Below are positions 1 to 8,602 of a stretch of DNA of 34,148 nucleotides, piece after piece. Position 1 is the first letter of the stretch. Each line of letters begins with the position of its first letter. Position numbers and translations under genes: made by a program. The notes beneath the pieces were generated by a model. That model did no database searches and had not been told where the DNA came from. It worked only from the letters and a program-made list of their open reading frames with translations. The stretch is from the NCBI GenBank assembly GCA_018712565.1, contig DVGU01000015.1:1-34148 (forward strand), in the 5' to 3' direction. Origin of the DNA: Candidatus Faecimonas gallistercoris (GTDB lineage Bacteria; Bacillota_I; Bacilli_A; RF39; UBA660).

Positions 1-135
1 CAAGCCGTAAAGAAATAGATACAAATCCACAGTGCTTAAATATTATAACTCAATTCAGTTATAGTACAAAAATTATAAAGAAAGGAGTTTCTAATATATG
101 TGAAAAATTCACATAATTAGATTATACGTGAGGAT

Positions 136-198
136 ATGAGAAGTTGGATACAAAGTAGGTTAGGTAGTAGTGGTACTGCTGTTATTGTTAGTGATTAA
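136..198 (+). CDS. Candidate 20-aa small ORF MRSWIQSRLGSSGTAVIVSD
   Basis: ATG preceded by GTGAGG, stop TAA at 196-198, followed directly by a terminator-like hairpin. Very short; homology unknown. Confidence 0.25.
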   Translation: MRSWIQSRLGSSGTAVIVSD

Positions 199-228
199 CA
201 CTTATTGCTTTTGTAATAGGTGTTTTTT
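197..228 (+). terminator. Rho-independent terminator
   Basis: AACACTTATT-N8-AATAGGTGTT stem (one G-T wobble) followed by a T run. Confidence 0.7.
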
Positions 229-265
229 CTTTTCTTTTGTTGTATAATATAGATATTGGGGTGGT

Positions 266-1288
266 ATGATGAATATATATAATTTAACCAGGGAAGAGAT
301 GGAAGAGTACTTTGTTTCACATGGGTCTCGTAAGTTTCATGCAGATCAGTTATTCTCTTGGTTGTATGAGAAGAGAATTTCTTCTGTTTCTGAAATTACT
401 AATATTAAGAAAGAGTTGTTAAATCAAATTGTTTCTGATTATTCTTTTTCTAAATTAAAGTTAGTTCAGGTACAACGGGATGTTGATGTTTGTAAATACT
501 TATTTGAACTTGATGATCATGAGCATATTGAAGCGGTATTGATGATGCATGATTATGGTAATAGTGTTTGTATTTCGAGTCAGGTTGGTTGCAATATGGG
601 GTGCAAATTTTGTGAATCTGGCAGACGAAAAAAAGTACGTAATTTAGAAGTTTTTGAAATGGTTACACAACTATTGATGATAGAAGAAGATTTAGATTCT
701 AGAGTTAGTCATGTTGTGGTAATGGGGATTGGTGAGCCTTTTGATAATTATGATAATTTAGTTAAGTTTTTACGTATTATTAATCATCCTAAGGGTTTAG
801 CTATTGGCGCTCGTCATATTACGGTTTCTACTTGTGGAATTGTTCCTAAAATATTAGAGTTTAGTCGTTTTCCGTTACAGATTAATTTAGCTATTAGTCT
901 ACATGCACCTAATGATAAGCTTCGTAATCAGATTATGCCTGTTAATAAAGCTTATCCTTTAAAAGAATTAATTTCTGCTTTAGAAGTTTATTTAAAAAAT
1001 ACAAATCGTCGTATTACTTTTGAATATATTATGTTAGCAGGTGTTAATGATAGTTGTGAATGTGCTAAAGAATTAGTACAATTGGTTGGGCATCTTAATT
1101 GTTATGTTAATTTAATACCTTATAATGAAACGAATAATTTAGATTTTAAGAGAAGTAATACTGTTCAAATTATGAAGTTTTATGATATACTTAAAAAGAA
1201 TAGACTTAATGTCACCATTAGGAGAGAGTTTGGTAGCAAGATTAGTGCTGCTTGTGGACAACTAAGAAGTAAGAAGGAGGAGCTATGA
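266..1288 (+). CDS. rlmN: RlmN/Cfr-family radical SAM rRNA methyltransferase, most likely RlmN
   Basis: CX3CX2C motif GCNMGCKFC and C-terminal SAACGQL; RBS GGGGTGG. Confidence 0.88.
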   Translation: MMNIYNLTREEMEEYFVSHGSRKFHADQLFSWLYEKRISSVSEITNIKKELLNQIVSDYSFSKLKLVQVQRDVDVCKYLFELDDHEHIEAVLMMHDYGNSVCISSQVGCNMGCKFCESGRRKKVRNLEVFEMVTQLLMIEEDLDSRVSHVVVMGIGEPFDNYDNLVKFLRIINHPKGLAIGARHITVSTCGIVPKILEFSRFPLQINLAISLHAPNDKLRNQIMPVNKAYPLKELISALEVYLKNTNRRITFEYIMLAGVNDSCECAKELVQLVGHLNCYVNLIPYNETNNLDFKRSNTVQIMKFYDILKKNRLNVTIRREFGSKISAACGQLRSKKEEL

Positions 1289-2028
1289 AATCTTTTTATT
1301 TAACAGATGCAGGTAAAGTACGTAGTCATAATGAAGATAGCGTTATTATAGTTAAAAATCAAAATGATGATTATTTGATGGCTATTGCTGATGGAATGGG
1401 TGGACACTCTGCAGGAGAAGTTGCTAGTTCTATTGCGATAGGTTATTTAGGTAAATATTTTAAAGAGACGTTTTTAAATATGAGTAAAGTAGATGCTGTT
1501 AATTGGATTAGGGATTCTTTTAGTGAAATTAATACTTTAATTTTCCAGCATGAAAAGACTCATCCAGAGAGTAAGGGAATGGGTACTACTTTAGTTCTTG
1601 CGATACTTACTAAGGATTATTTATTGTTTGGTAATGTAGGCGATTCTAGTGGCTTTGTTATGAAAGATAAAAAACTTCATAAAGTAACTTATGATCATAC
1701 TTTAGTTAATTTATTAGTTAGTGCAGGAGAGCTTACTAAGGAAGAAGCTAGTGTACATCCTAAGAAAAATGTATTAATGAAGGCTTTGGGGGCCGCTACA
1801 TCTGTAGAAGTTGATATTTTTGATTGTGATATGGATATTACAGAAATACTTCTTTCTAGTGATGGCCTTACAAATATGTTAGATAAAGATCAAATAGAGA
1901 AAGTTTTACTTAGTGATATAGATGTTGAAGATAAGGTTATTCGACTAATTCAGAAAGCGAATAATCGAGGGGGAACTGATAATATTTCTGTAGCATATTT
2001 AATATGTAGTGAAGAAGGTGACGAGTAA
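1285..2028 (+). CDS. prpC: PP2C-family Ser/Thr protein phosphatase (Stp/PrpC-like)
   Basis: TDAGKVRSHNEDS, ADGMGGHSAGEVAS and NRGGTDNISV motifs; overlaps rlmN and the kinase gene. Confidence 0.92.
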   Translation: MKSFYLTDAGKVRSHNEDSVIIVKNQNDDYLMAIADGMGGHSAGEVASSIAIGYLGKYFKETFLNMSKVDAVNWIRDSFSEINTLIFQHEKTHPESKGMGTTLVLAILTKDYLLFGNVGDSSGFVMKDKKLHKVTYDHTLVNLLVSAGELTKEEASVHPKKNVLMKALGAATSVEVDIFDCDMDITEILLSSDGLTNMLDKDQIEKVLLSDIDVEDKVIRLIQKANNRGGTDNISVAYLICSEEGDE

Positions 2029-3839
2029 TGATTACAAAGGGGCAAAAGATAAATGATCGTTATGAGATTATTCGTTCTATTGGCGAAGGTGGTATGGCTA
2101 ATGTTTATCTAGGGTATGATACAATACTAGATCGTAACGTGGCTATTAAGATTTTACGTGGAGATTTATCTAGTGATGAGAAGTTTGTTAGACGTTTTCA
2201 ACGTGAAGCATTATCAGCATCAAGTCTTGCCCATCCTAATATTGTAGAGATGTATGATGTTGGTGAAGATGATGGTATTTATTATATTGTTATGGAATAT
2301 GTTGAGGGTAAAACTTTAAAGCAATTATTAAAGAAGCGTGGAAGTCTTACGTTGTCCGAGGCAATTGATATTATGTTACAACTTACAGATGGTATGGCTC
2401 ATGCACATGATTCATATATTATTCATCGTGATTTGAAACCACAGAATATTATGATAAAAGATGATGGTCAAATTAAAATTACAGACTTTGGTATTGCAAT
2501 GGCATTAAATGCTACTCAATTAACACAGACAAATTCGGTTATGGGATCAGTTCATTATCTTCCGCCAGAACAGGCTAGTGGTAAAGGATCTACTATTAAA
2601 AGTGATATTTATTCTATGGGAATTATCTTTTATGAATTACTTACTGGAAGTCTTCCTTTTAAAGGAGATAATGCGGTTGAGATTGCTTTAAAACATATGC
2701 GTGATCCATTACCTGATGTTAGAGAGGATAATCCTTCTATTCCACAAAGTATAGAGAATGTTATTTTAAAGGCAACGGCTAAAAATCCTAAGAATCGTTA
2801 TGATGATGCTAGACAGATGCATGAGGATTTACTTACAGCACTTGATGATGATCGTATGAATGAAGAACCTTATAAATATAAATATCCAGAACATGATAAT
2901 GATTCTACAAAGAGTTTAAAGAAGATTGAAGATTTAGAAAAAAATGAAGAGGATGATCCAATAGCTACTAAAATAGAGGATAATGGTGATAAGAAACGAA
3001 AAAAGATTATTATTATTTTATCTATTGTTTTTGGAGTTTTAGTATTAGGAATTGTAGTTTTTGCATTTATTATTCCGGCTTTGACAGCTTCTGATCCAGT
3101 TACAGTTCCAAATTGTAAAGGATTAACTGTTAATCGTTGTGAGAAAAAGTTACAGGATGCAGGGTTAGAGGTTAGAACTAAAATTAAAGAAGTAGCTTCT
3201 AATAGTGTCAAAAAAGGAAGGGTCGTTCGTACAGATCCTGCTAAGGGTAGAAGTGTTAAAGAAGGAACGAAAGTAACTATTTATCGTTCTACTGGTGATG
3301 AAACCTTTGAAATTGAAGATTATACTGGAGAAAATTATATTGAAGTACAGACGATTTTGGAGACTAAGTATGGTTTGGATGTGTCTGTTGAAAAACGTGA
3401 TGTTGATGCTAGTAGTAGAAGTTATGATGAACAAGAGATTATTGGACAATCTTTAGCAGCTGGTAGTGAAGTTAAAAAGGGTGATTCTATTATTTTATAT
3501 ATTCCTAACATCGTAGATACTTTCCCTAATATGGCTGGAGAAGGGTGGACTTTAAGTGATGCTCAGGCATTTTGTGATACTTATGGGTTAACAATTAATG
3601 TTCAATATCAAGATACTTCTGCTTATGCTGCTGGTAAGATAATTGATCAATCTAGAGCGGCTGGTAGTCCTATTGTTAGTGGTACTACATTAACTGTTAC
3701 AGTAGCCAGAGCTCCAACACAAAAACCATCTAATTCTAATAGTTCTAGTAATAATAGTAGTAGCAATAATAATTCTTCTTCTTCGTCTAATCAAGATGAT
3801 GAGGAGGATGATTCTAAAGATACTACAGATAGTGAATAG
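2028..3839 (+). CDS. prkC: PASTA-domain Ser/Thr protein kinase (PrkC/Stk1-like)
   Basis: Kinase motifs (GEGGMANVYLG, HRDLKPQNIM, DFGIA), a TM helix, repeated PASTA-like segments, Ser/Asn-rich C-tail. Confidence 0.93.
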   Translation: MITKGQKINDRYEIIRSIGEGGMANVYLGYDTILDRNVAIKILRGDLSSDEKFVRRFQREALSASSLAHPNIVEMYDVGEDDGIYYIVMEYVEGKTLKQLLKKRGSLTLSEAIDIMLQLTDGMAHAHDSYIIHRDLKPQNIMIKDDGQIKITDFGIAMALNATQLTQTNSVMGSVHYLPPEQASGKGSTIKSDIYSMGIIFYELLTGSLPFKGDNAVEIALKHMRDPLPDVREDNPSIPQSIENVILKATAKNPKNRYDDARQMHEDLLTALDDDRMNEEPYKYKYPEHDNDSTKSLKKIEDLEKNEEDDPIATKIEDNGDKKRKKIIIILSIVFGVLVLGIVVFAFIIPALTASDPVTVPNCKGLTVNRCEKKLQDAGLEVRTKIKEVASNSVKKGRVVRTDPAKGRSVKEGTKVTIYRSTGDETFEIEDYTGENYIEVQTILETKYGLDVSVEKRDVDASSRSYDEQEIIGQSLAAGSEVKKGDSIILYIPNIVDTFPNMAGEGWTLSDAQAFCDTYGLTINVQYQDTSAYAAGKIIDQSRAAGSPIVSGTTLTVTVARAPTQKPSNSNSSSNNSSSNNNSSSSSNQDDEEDDSKDTTDSE

Positions 3840-3848
3840 GGGGAGATT

Positions 3849-4691
3849 ATGAGAGGACAGATTGTAAAGATTCATAGTGATTTACATTATGTACAAACAG
3901 ATGATAAAACTTATCCATGTAAGTGTAGAGGAATTTTTCGTAAAAAGAAAATTTTACCTTTAGTTGGGGATTATGTTGAGTTTGATTCTTTAAAGTTAGT
4001 TATTGAGAAAATTTTACCTAGACGAAATGAATTTTATCGACCTAAAGTTAGTAATATAGATCAAGCTTTTCTTATTACTAGTTTAGTATCACCTAATTTT
4101 TCTTTGAATTTATTGGATAAGTTACTTGTACTTATGGAGTTACATTCTGTACGTCCTATTATTTGTATTACAAAAAGAGATTTAGTACCTATAGATGATT
4201 TTAAAGAAATAGATGAGGCTTTGTCTTATTATAAAAAAATAGGTTATACTGTTGTTTATAATACTGAACTTGATAAGATTCAGGAGTTATTAAAGGATAA
4301 GACAAGTGTTTTTACTGGGCAAACAGGTGCAGGTAAGAGCACTTTGCTGAATAAATTGAATCCAAATTGGGAAATAGAAACAGGAGAAGTTTCCACTGCT
4401 CTAGGACGTGGTAGACATACGACTAGAGTGGTTACTTTATATAACCTTTATGGTGGTAAAATTATGGATACACCTGGTTTTTCTGCACTAGACTTTAATT
4501 CATATTCTAAATATGATATTCGTGATGCTTTTATTGAATTTCGACAATTTCCTTGCCCTTTTAAGGATTGTATGCATACAAAGGAAGTAGAATGTGAAGT
4601 AAAAAAGGCTGTTTTTGCAAATAATATAATGAGGAGTCGATACCTTAATTATTTAAATTTTATTCAGGAGAGTGATTCATTTGAAGGTTAG
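3849..4691 (+). CDS. rsgA: Ribosome small-subunit GTPase RsgA (circularly permuted)
   Basis: TKRDL, GQTGAGKSTLLN, DTPGFSALDF and a C-terminal Cys/His zinc motif; follows prkC. Confidence 0.93.
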   Translation: MRGQIVKIHSDLHYVQTDDKTYPCKCRGIFRKKKILPLVGDYVEFDSLKLVIEKILPRRNEFYRPKVSNIDQAFLITSLVSPNFSLNLLDKLLVLMELHSVRPIICITKRDLVPIDDFKEIDEALSYYKKIGYTVVYNTELDKIQELLKDKTSVFTGQTGAGKSTLLNKLNPNWEIETGEVSTALGRGRHTTRVVTLYNLYGGKIMDTPGFSALDFNSYSKYDIRDAFIEFRQFPCPFKDCMHTKEVECEVKKAVFANNIMRSRYLNYLNFIQESDSFEG

Positions 4692-5307
4692 TGTATCCTT
4701 TTTAAGTAGTTCTAATATTCCAGAGGATTTGAAGAAGTTAAACGAAACAGATGTTGATTACATTCATATGGATATTATGGATGGTAAGTTTGTATTAGCT
4801 AAAACAATGCCTTTTCGTGAAATGAGAAATATTTATAAGTATACAAATAAAAGATTAGATGTTCATTTGATGGTAGAGGATCCAAAAAAATATATTCCTT
4901 TATATGCGGAGTTAAATACTGAGTATATTACGTTTCATGTAGAAGTTATGGATCGAATTGAGGAAAATTTGGAACTTATTAAAAGTTATGGGATTAAGTG
5001 TGGACTTGCTATTAAACCTAATACACCAGTGAAAGCTTTAGTTCCTTATTTACCGCTTTTGGATTTAGTTTTGGTAATGAGTGTAGAACCAGGTAAAGGG
5101 GGGCAACAGTTTATATCATCTACTGAGGATAAAATAAAAGAGGTTAGAGCGTTACTTGATTCTTACCATTCTAATGCGGTTATTAGTGTAGATGGGGGGA
5201 TTAATGAAGAGACTAAGGCAATGTGTTATGAGTGTGATATATTAACTTCAGGTAGTTATATTATTAATTCAAAGTCGTTTCAAAAGCGGATTGATAGTCT
5301 TAGATAA
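4681..5307 (+). CDS. rpe: Ribulose-phosphate 3-epimerase
   Basis: YIHMDIMDGKFV, VMSVEPGKGGQQF, ISVDGGI motifs. TTG start at 4681 preferred over ATG 4672 because of the GGAGAG RBS. Confidence 0.88.
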   Translation: MKVSVSFLSSSNIPEDLKKLNETDVDYIHMDIMDGKFVLAKTMPFREMRNIYKYTNKRLDVHLMVEDPKKYIPLYAELNTEYITFHVEVMDRIEENLELIKSYGIKCGLAIKPNTPVKALVPYLPLLDLVLVMSVEPGKGGQQFISSTEDKIKEVRALLDSYHSNAVISVDGGINEETKAMCYECDILTSGSYIINSKSFQKRIDSLR

Positions 5308-5327
5308 AGATAAATTGGGGTGATACT

Positions 5328-6857
5328 ATGGATGAGAGAAAGCAGGAGAAAGATTTAATTTCTTCTGAGGATGTTTTGGCAGTTGTTAGTGGTGACCAAA
5401 ATGCCTTGGTAGAACAATTGGAGAGGGCTAAAGAAGTTGCTGCAGAGCAATTGAAGCTTGCTCATGATACTGCTCAGCCAGAGGCAACGAAGAAACGACT
5501 AGAAGAGGAATTGAGAAAAAAAGAAGCACAGCTTGCTGCCGAGAAAAAAAGAGTAGAAGAAATGATGCAACAAGCACAAGATAATGATAAAAACAAGGAA
5601 GTTATTAATTCACAGGTTCCCAAACATACTAAGAATCTTCATGATGAATTAAAGAGGAAAAAAGAAGAAGAAAAAATGAAAAGGCAACACGAACTAGAGC
5701 AAAAACAATTAGCAAAGTCAACTGCAAAAAAAGCAAAGGAAGAGGCGAGAAAACAAAAAATATTGGCTCGTAAGCAAGCGAAAGAACAAGCACTACTTGC
5801 TAAGCAAAAAAAGAAGGAAGAACAGGCTTATGCTAAGGAGCACATTTTAGCGCAACAGCAACAATTAAAACATGAGCAAGAAATGTCAAATCAACAACAG
5901 AATAATAATTTAGCTCAGCAAAAAGCAGAAGAGGCAAAAGCCTATCAAAATGGTCAGCTTTTAATTCAACAACAACAGCAAAGGTATGAAGAGGAAATGG
6001 CACGACGAAAAGCAGCTCAAGAGGAAGCACTAGCAAGACAGAAAGCTATCCAAGAGCAAGCACAACTTTTAGCCCAGCAGCAACAGGTAAAACATGAAGA
6101 AGAAATGGCTAGGCAGAGGGCTTTGCAGGAGCAAAACTTGGCTCAACAAAAACTTGAAGAACAACGACTATATGCTCAAAAAATGCAACAAAACCAACAA
6201 CAAAATTCCTCTCAACCAGAAACACTTCCATCGCAAAATGTACAAGTTGCTAAACCTATGTCAAGAGATGAAAAAAAAGAAGCGAAGAAAAGAGCTAAGG
6301 AAGAGAGAAAAGCAAATAGTAATTTTAAATATTATATGACTTTTATCTTTTTTGTAGGTTTGATTTTAATGGTTATTTTTCTTCCTAATATTAGTGCTTT
6401 CTTTTCTGATATATTGAAAGGCAATCAGGAACAAAATACGGTTATTACTACAGGTACTTTAACTTGTACTAGAAATACTAATGATGATAAATATGATTAT
6501 TATTATCAAGCAGATTTTAATTTTAGTGATAGTAAGTTGAATTTATTAACTTTTACTACTACTATAAAGGGTGATCGTACTTTGGATGCAGCAGAGTTAA
6601 CAGAAATGAAACAATCGTGTGAATTGTTAGCATCGCAAGTAGAAAATATGGATGGAATTTCCATTGCTTGTGATTTACGTGAAGGGGTATATAAGAATGA
6701 ACAGATTTTAAATTATCAAAAGTTAGATTCTAGTCTTGTTACTACTGCTTATTTGGAAGCAGGAGGAACTTATCCAAATTATAAGTATCATCAAAATATT
6801 AATACTATAGAAAAAGAAATGAATGCGGCAAACTATAAATGCGAGCGTCATAGCTGA
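5328..6857 (+). CDS. Membrane-anchored protein with long K/E/Q-rich coiled coil, one TM helix and an extracellular four-Cys domain
   Basis: Heptad-like charged/Gln region, TM YYMTFIFFVGLILMVIFLPNISAFF, C-terminal domain shared with the next gene; possibly DUF1307/YehR-like (unverified). Confidence 0.75.
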   Translation: MDERKQEKDLISSEDVLAVVSGDQNALVEQLERAKEVAAEQLKLAHDTAQPEATKKRLEEELRKKEAQLAAEKKRVEEMMQQAQDNDKNKEVINSQVPKHTKNLHDELKRKKEEEKMKRQHELEQKQLAKSTAKKAKEEARKQKILARKQAKEQALLAKQKKKEEQAYAKEHILAQQQQLKHEQEMSNQQQNNNLAQQKAEEAKAYQNGQLLIQQQQQRYEEEMARRKAAQEEALARQKAIQEQAQLLAQQQQVKHEEEMARQRALQEQNLAQQKLEEQRLYAQKMQQNQQQNSSQPETLPSQNVQVAKPMSRDEKKEAKKRAKEERKANSNFKYYMTFIFFVGLILMVIFLPNISAFFSDILKGNQEQNTVITTGTLTCTRNTNDDKYDYYYQADFNFSDSKLNLLTFTTTIKGDRTLDAAELTEMKQSCELLASQVENMDGISIACDLREGVYKNEQILNYQKLDSSLVTTAYLEAGGTYPNYKYHQNINTIEKEMNAANYKCERHS

Positions 6858-6867
6858 GGTGAAATGT

Positions 6868-7749
6868 ATGAATTCAGAAAATAATAATAATATAGAATTA
6901 TTGGATACTACTCCTTTAGAGGAAAATTCTAATACTCTTTCTTCTGGCCAACAAGTTTTACCTACGCTTGATTCTTCTTTACAGGATAATACAATTCCAG
7001 TTCCGCAAGAGCCTTCTACGCTTTCTTCACAAGCACATCTAGGGGAGAATAAGCAATCTTTAGACGATTACAATCATCCTACTCCGCGTGTTCCTGTTTC
7101 TTCTACCTTGGCACAACCTTCTTCGACAAATTTAAAACCAACACCTCCCAAGACTTCTCAAACTATGCCTGAATCTGAAGGGGGAGCTTTAGGATCTTCT
7201 TCTGGAGATTCAACTGCAGGTAAACCACGGAATCCACTTGTTATGGTAATTGTTTTTGTAGTTTTATTAGCGGCTATTTTTCTTTTACCATATACAGGTA
7301 GTTTATTTGAAAATTTATTTTCTAAAAAGGATACTTCTAGTGCCAATGAAATTACTTCTGGTAAGCTTGTTTGTGTATTAGAAAATGATGCTGATAAAAT
7401 GAGTTATCATTATACAGAAACATATGAATTTGAGGATAGAGGTGTTAAGACTTTACAACATGTAGTATTGATACAAGGAAATGCTGATAAATTAAAAATG
7501 AGAAATGCACAATGTCAGCAATTATCAAAACTTGCTAGTACTTTATCTGGTGTTACTGTGAATTGTAATTTATCTTCTGATGAAATGGTAGAAACACAAT
7601 TTTTTGATTTTTCTAGTGTGAAAGAAAAACAAATGTCTTCTGCTTTTATTGAGGCAGGTGGAATTTATCCTAATATAAAGTATGGTGATGATATTGGTAA
7701 AGTAGAGGATAATTTAACATTAAGTGGCTATGAATGTGATATTTCTTAA
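6868..7749 (+). CDS. Paralogous membrane protein with Ser/Thr/Pro-rich N-terminus, one TM helix and an extracellular four-Cys domain
   Basis: C-terminal domain aligns with that of 5328-6857 by eye. Start at ATG 6868 preferred because of GAGGTG RBS. Confidence 0.75.
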   Translation: MNSENNNNIELLDTTPLEENSNTLSSGQQVLPTLDSSLQDNTIPVPQEPSTLSSQAHLGENKQSLDDYNHPTPRVPVSSTLAQPSSTNLKPTPPKTSQTMPESEGGALGSSSGDSTAGKPRNPLVMVIVFVVLLAAIFLLPYTGSLFENLFSKKDTSSANEITSGKLVCVLENDADKMSYHYTETYEFEDRGVKTLQHVVLIQGNADKLKMRNAQCQQLSKLASTLSGVTVNCNLSSDEMVETQFFDFSSVKEKQMSSAFIEAGGIYPNIKYGDDIGKVEDNLTLSGYECDIS

Positions 7750-7795
7750 TTTACATTATTTACATTTGTTTTGGCTGGTAATTTTTGTCAATCTG

Positions 7796-7824
7796 TTGTC
7801 AATACTCTGTAAATATGGTAAACT
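7796..7824 (+). promoter_or_regulatory. Sigma-A-type promoter of the 3D-domain gene
   Basis: TTGTCA-N17-TAAACT, 21 nt upstream of ATG 7846. Confidence 0.6.
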
Positions 7825-7845
7825 ATTATTTGCAAGGAGTTTTTT

Positions 7846-8526
7846 ATGAAAGTTTTTAGTTATATCCTTAGTTCTATTTTAGTTATAGGAATTATCGTAT
7901 ATATGACTGTTGTAGGACTTCATAGTATGAAGCCTACATCGATTTCTACTGAACTTGACATAAAGAAACTTAAAAGTTCTGACTTTATCGAGTATTCAGA
8001 AAATCAAGAGAAAGTAGAAAAAGATAAGAATGATAAGGATGAAGAAGTAGAAGAAGATACAACTGAAGAAGACGAAACAGAAGAGACTTCTAGTGAAGAG
8101 AGAAAAGAATCGGAAAATGAAAATGTTGTAGAGGAAGTTTCTAGTCCTACACAACAGGAGCAACCTGTTAGTGATGTATTAGAAACACAGGTTGGTAGTT
8201 TGAGTGGGTATGGACCTGATTGTAAGGATTGTAGTGGATTTCTTGCTAATGGTAGAGATGTAAGGAATGGTAATATTTATTATTCTGACTCTACTTATGG
8301 AAGAATAAGAATTTTGGCAGGAGATAGTAGGTATCCTTATGGTACGATCGTCAGGGTTAAAGGTTCTAGGTTATCTGAATTTATAGGTATTGTACTAGAC
8401 CGTGGTGGAGCTGTTGGTTTTGGAAAGAGGCATCTATTTGATTTACTTTATGCTACATCTGCAGCTGCTGCAGTGAATGAAGTTTCTTACAATACAACAT
8501 TTGAAATTTTACGATATGGATATTAG
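7846..8526 (+). CDS. Secreted or anchored 3D (Asp-Asp-Asp) domain cell-wall protein
   Basis: N-terminal TM, acidic linker, C-terminal region with YPYGTIVRV, IVLDRGGAVG and HLFDLLY typical of 3D/double-psi barrel enzymes. Confidence 0.7.
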   Translation: MKVFSYILSSILVIGIIVYMTVVGLHSMKPTSISTELDIKKLKSSDFIEYSENQEKVEKDKNDKDEEVEEDTTEEDETEETSSEERKESENENVVEEVSSPTQQEQPVSDVLETQVGSLSGYGPDCKDCSGFLANGRDVRNGNIYYSDSTYGRIRILAGDSRYPYGTIVRVKGSRLSEFIGIVLDRGGAVGFGKRHLFDLLYATSAAAAVNEVSYNTTFEILRYGY

Positions 8527-8552
8527 GGAATAGAATATATTCCTTTTTTTTT
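8525..8552 (+). terminator. Rho-independent terminator
   Basis: GGAATA-N5-TATTCC followed by a T9 run. Confidence 0.8.
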
Positions 8553-8602
8553 AGTTTGTTTTATGATAGAATTTATTTGTTATGCTAGATGGAGGATGTT
8601 AA

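Noticed and set aside
2870-3449. Minus-strand ORFs of 113 and 94 aa inside prkC (and similar antisense ORFs at 3690, 5833, 7158, 9029, 9415, 11921, 14158, 17689, 20270, 28934)
   Set aside because: They lie opposite well-supported genes, have low-complexity Ile/Ser/Phe-rich compositions typical of antisense reads in AT-rich DNA and show no recognisable domains.
6094-6339. 81-aa + strand ORF inside the coiled-coil gene (and 12937-13128, 13129-13311 inside nrdD-1)
   Set aside because: Alternate-frame ORFs within strong coding regions; no RBS or motif support.
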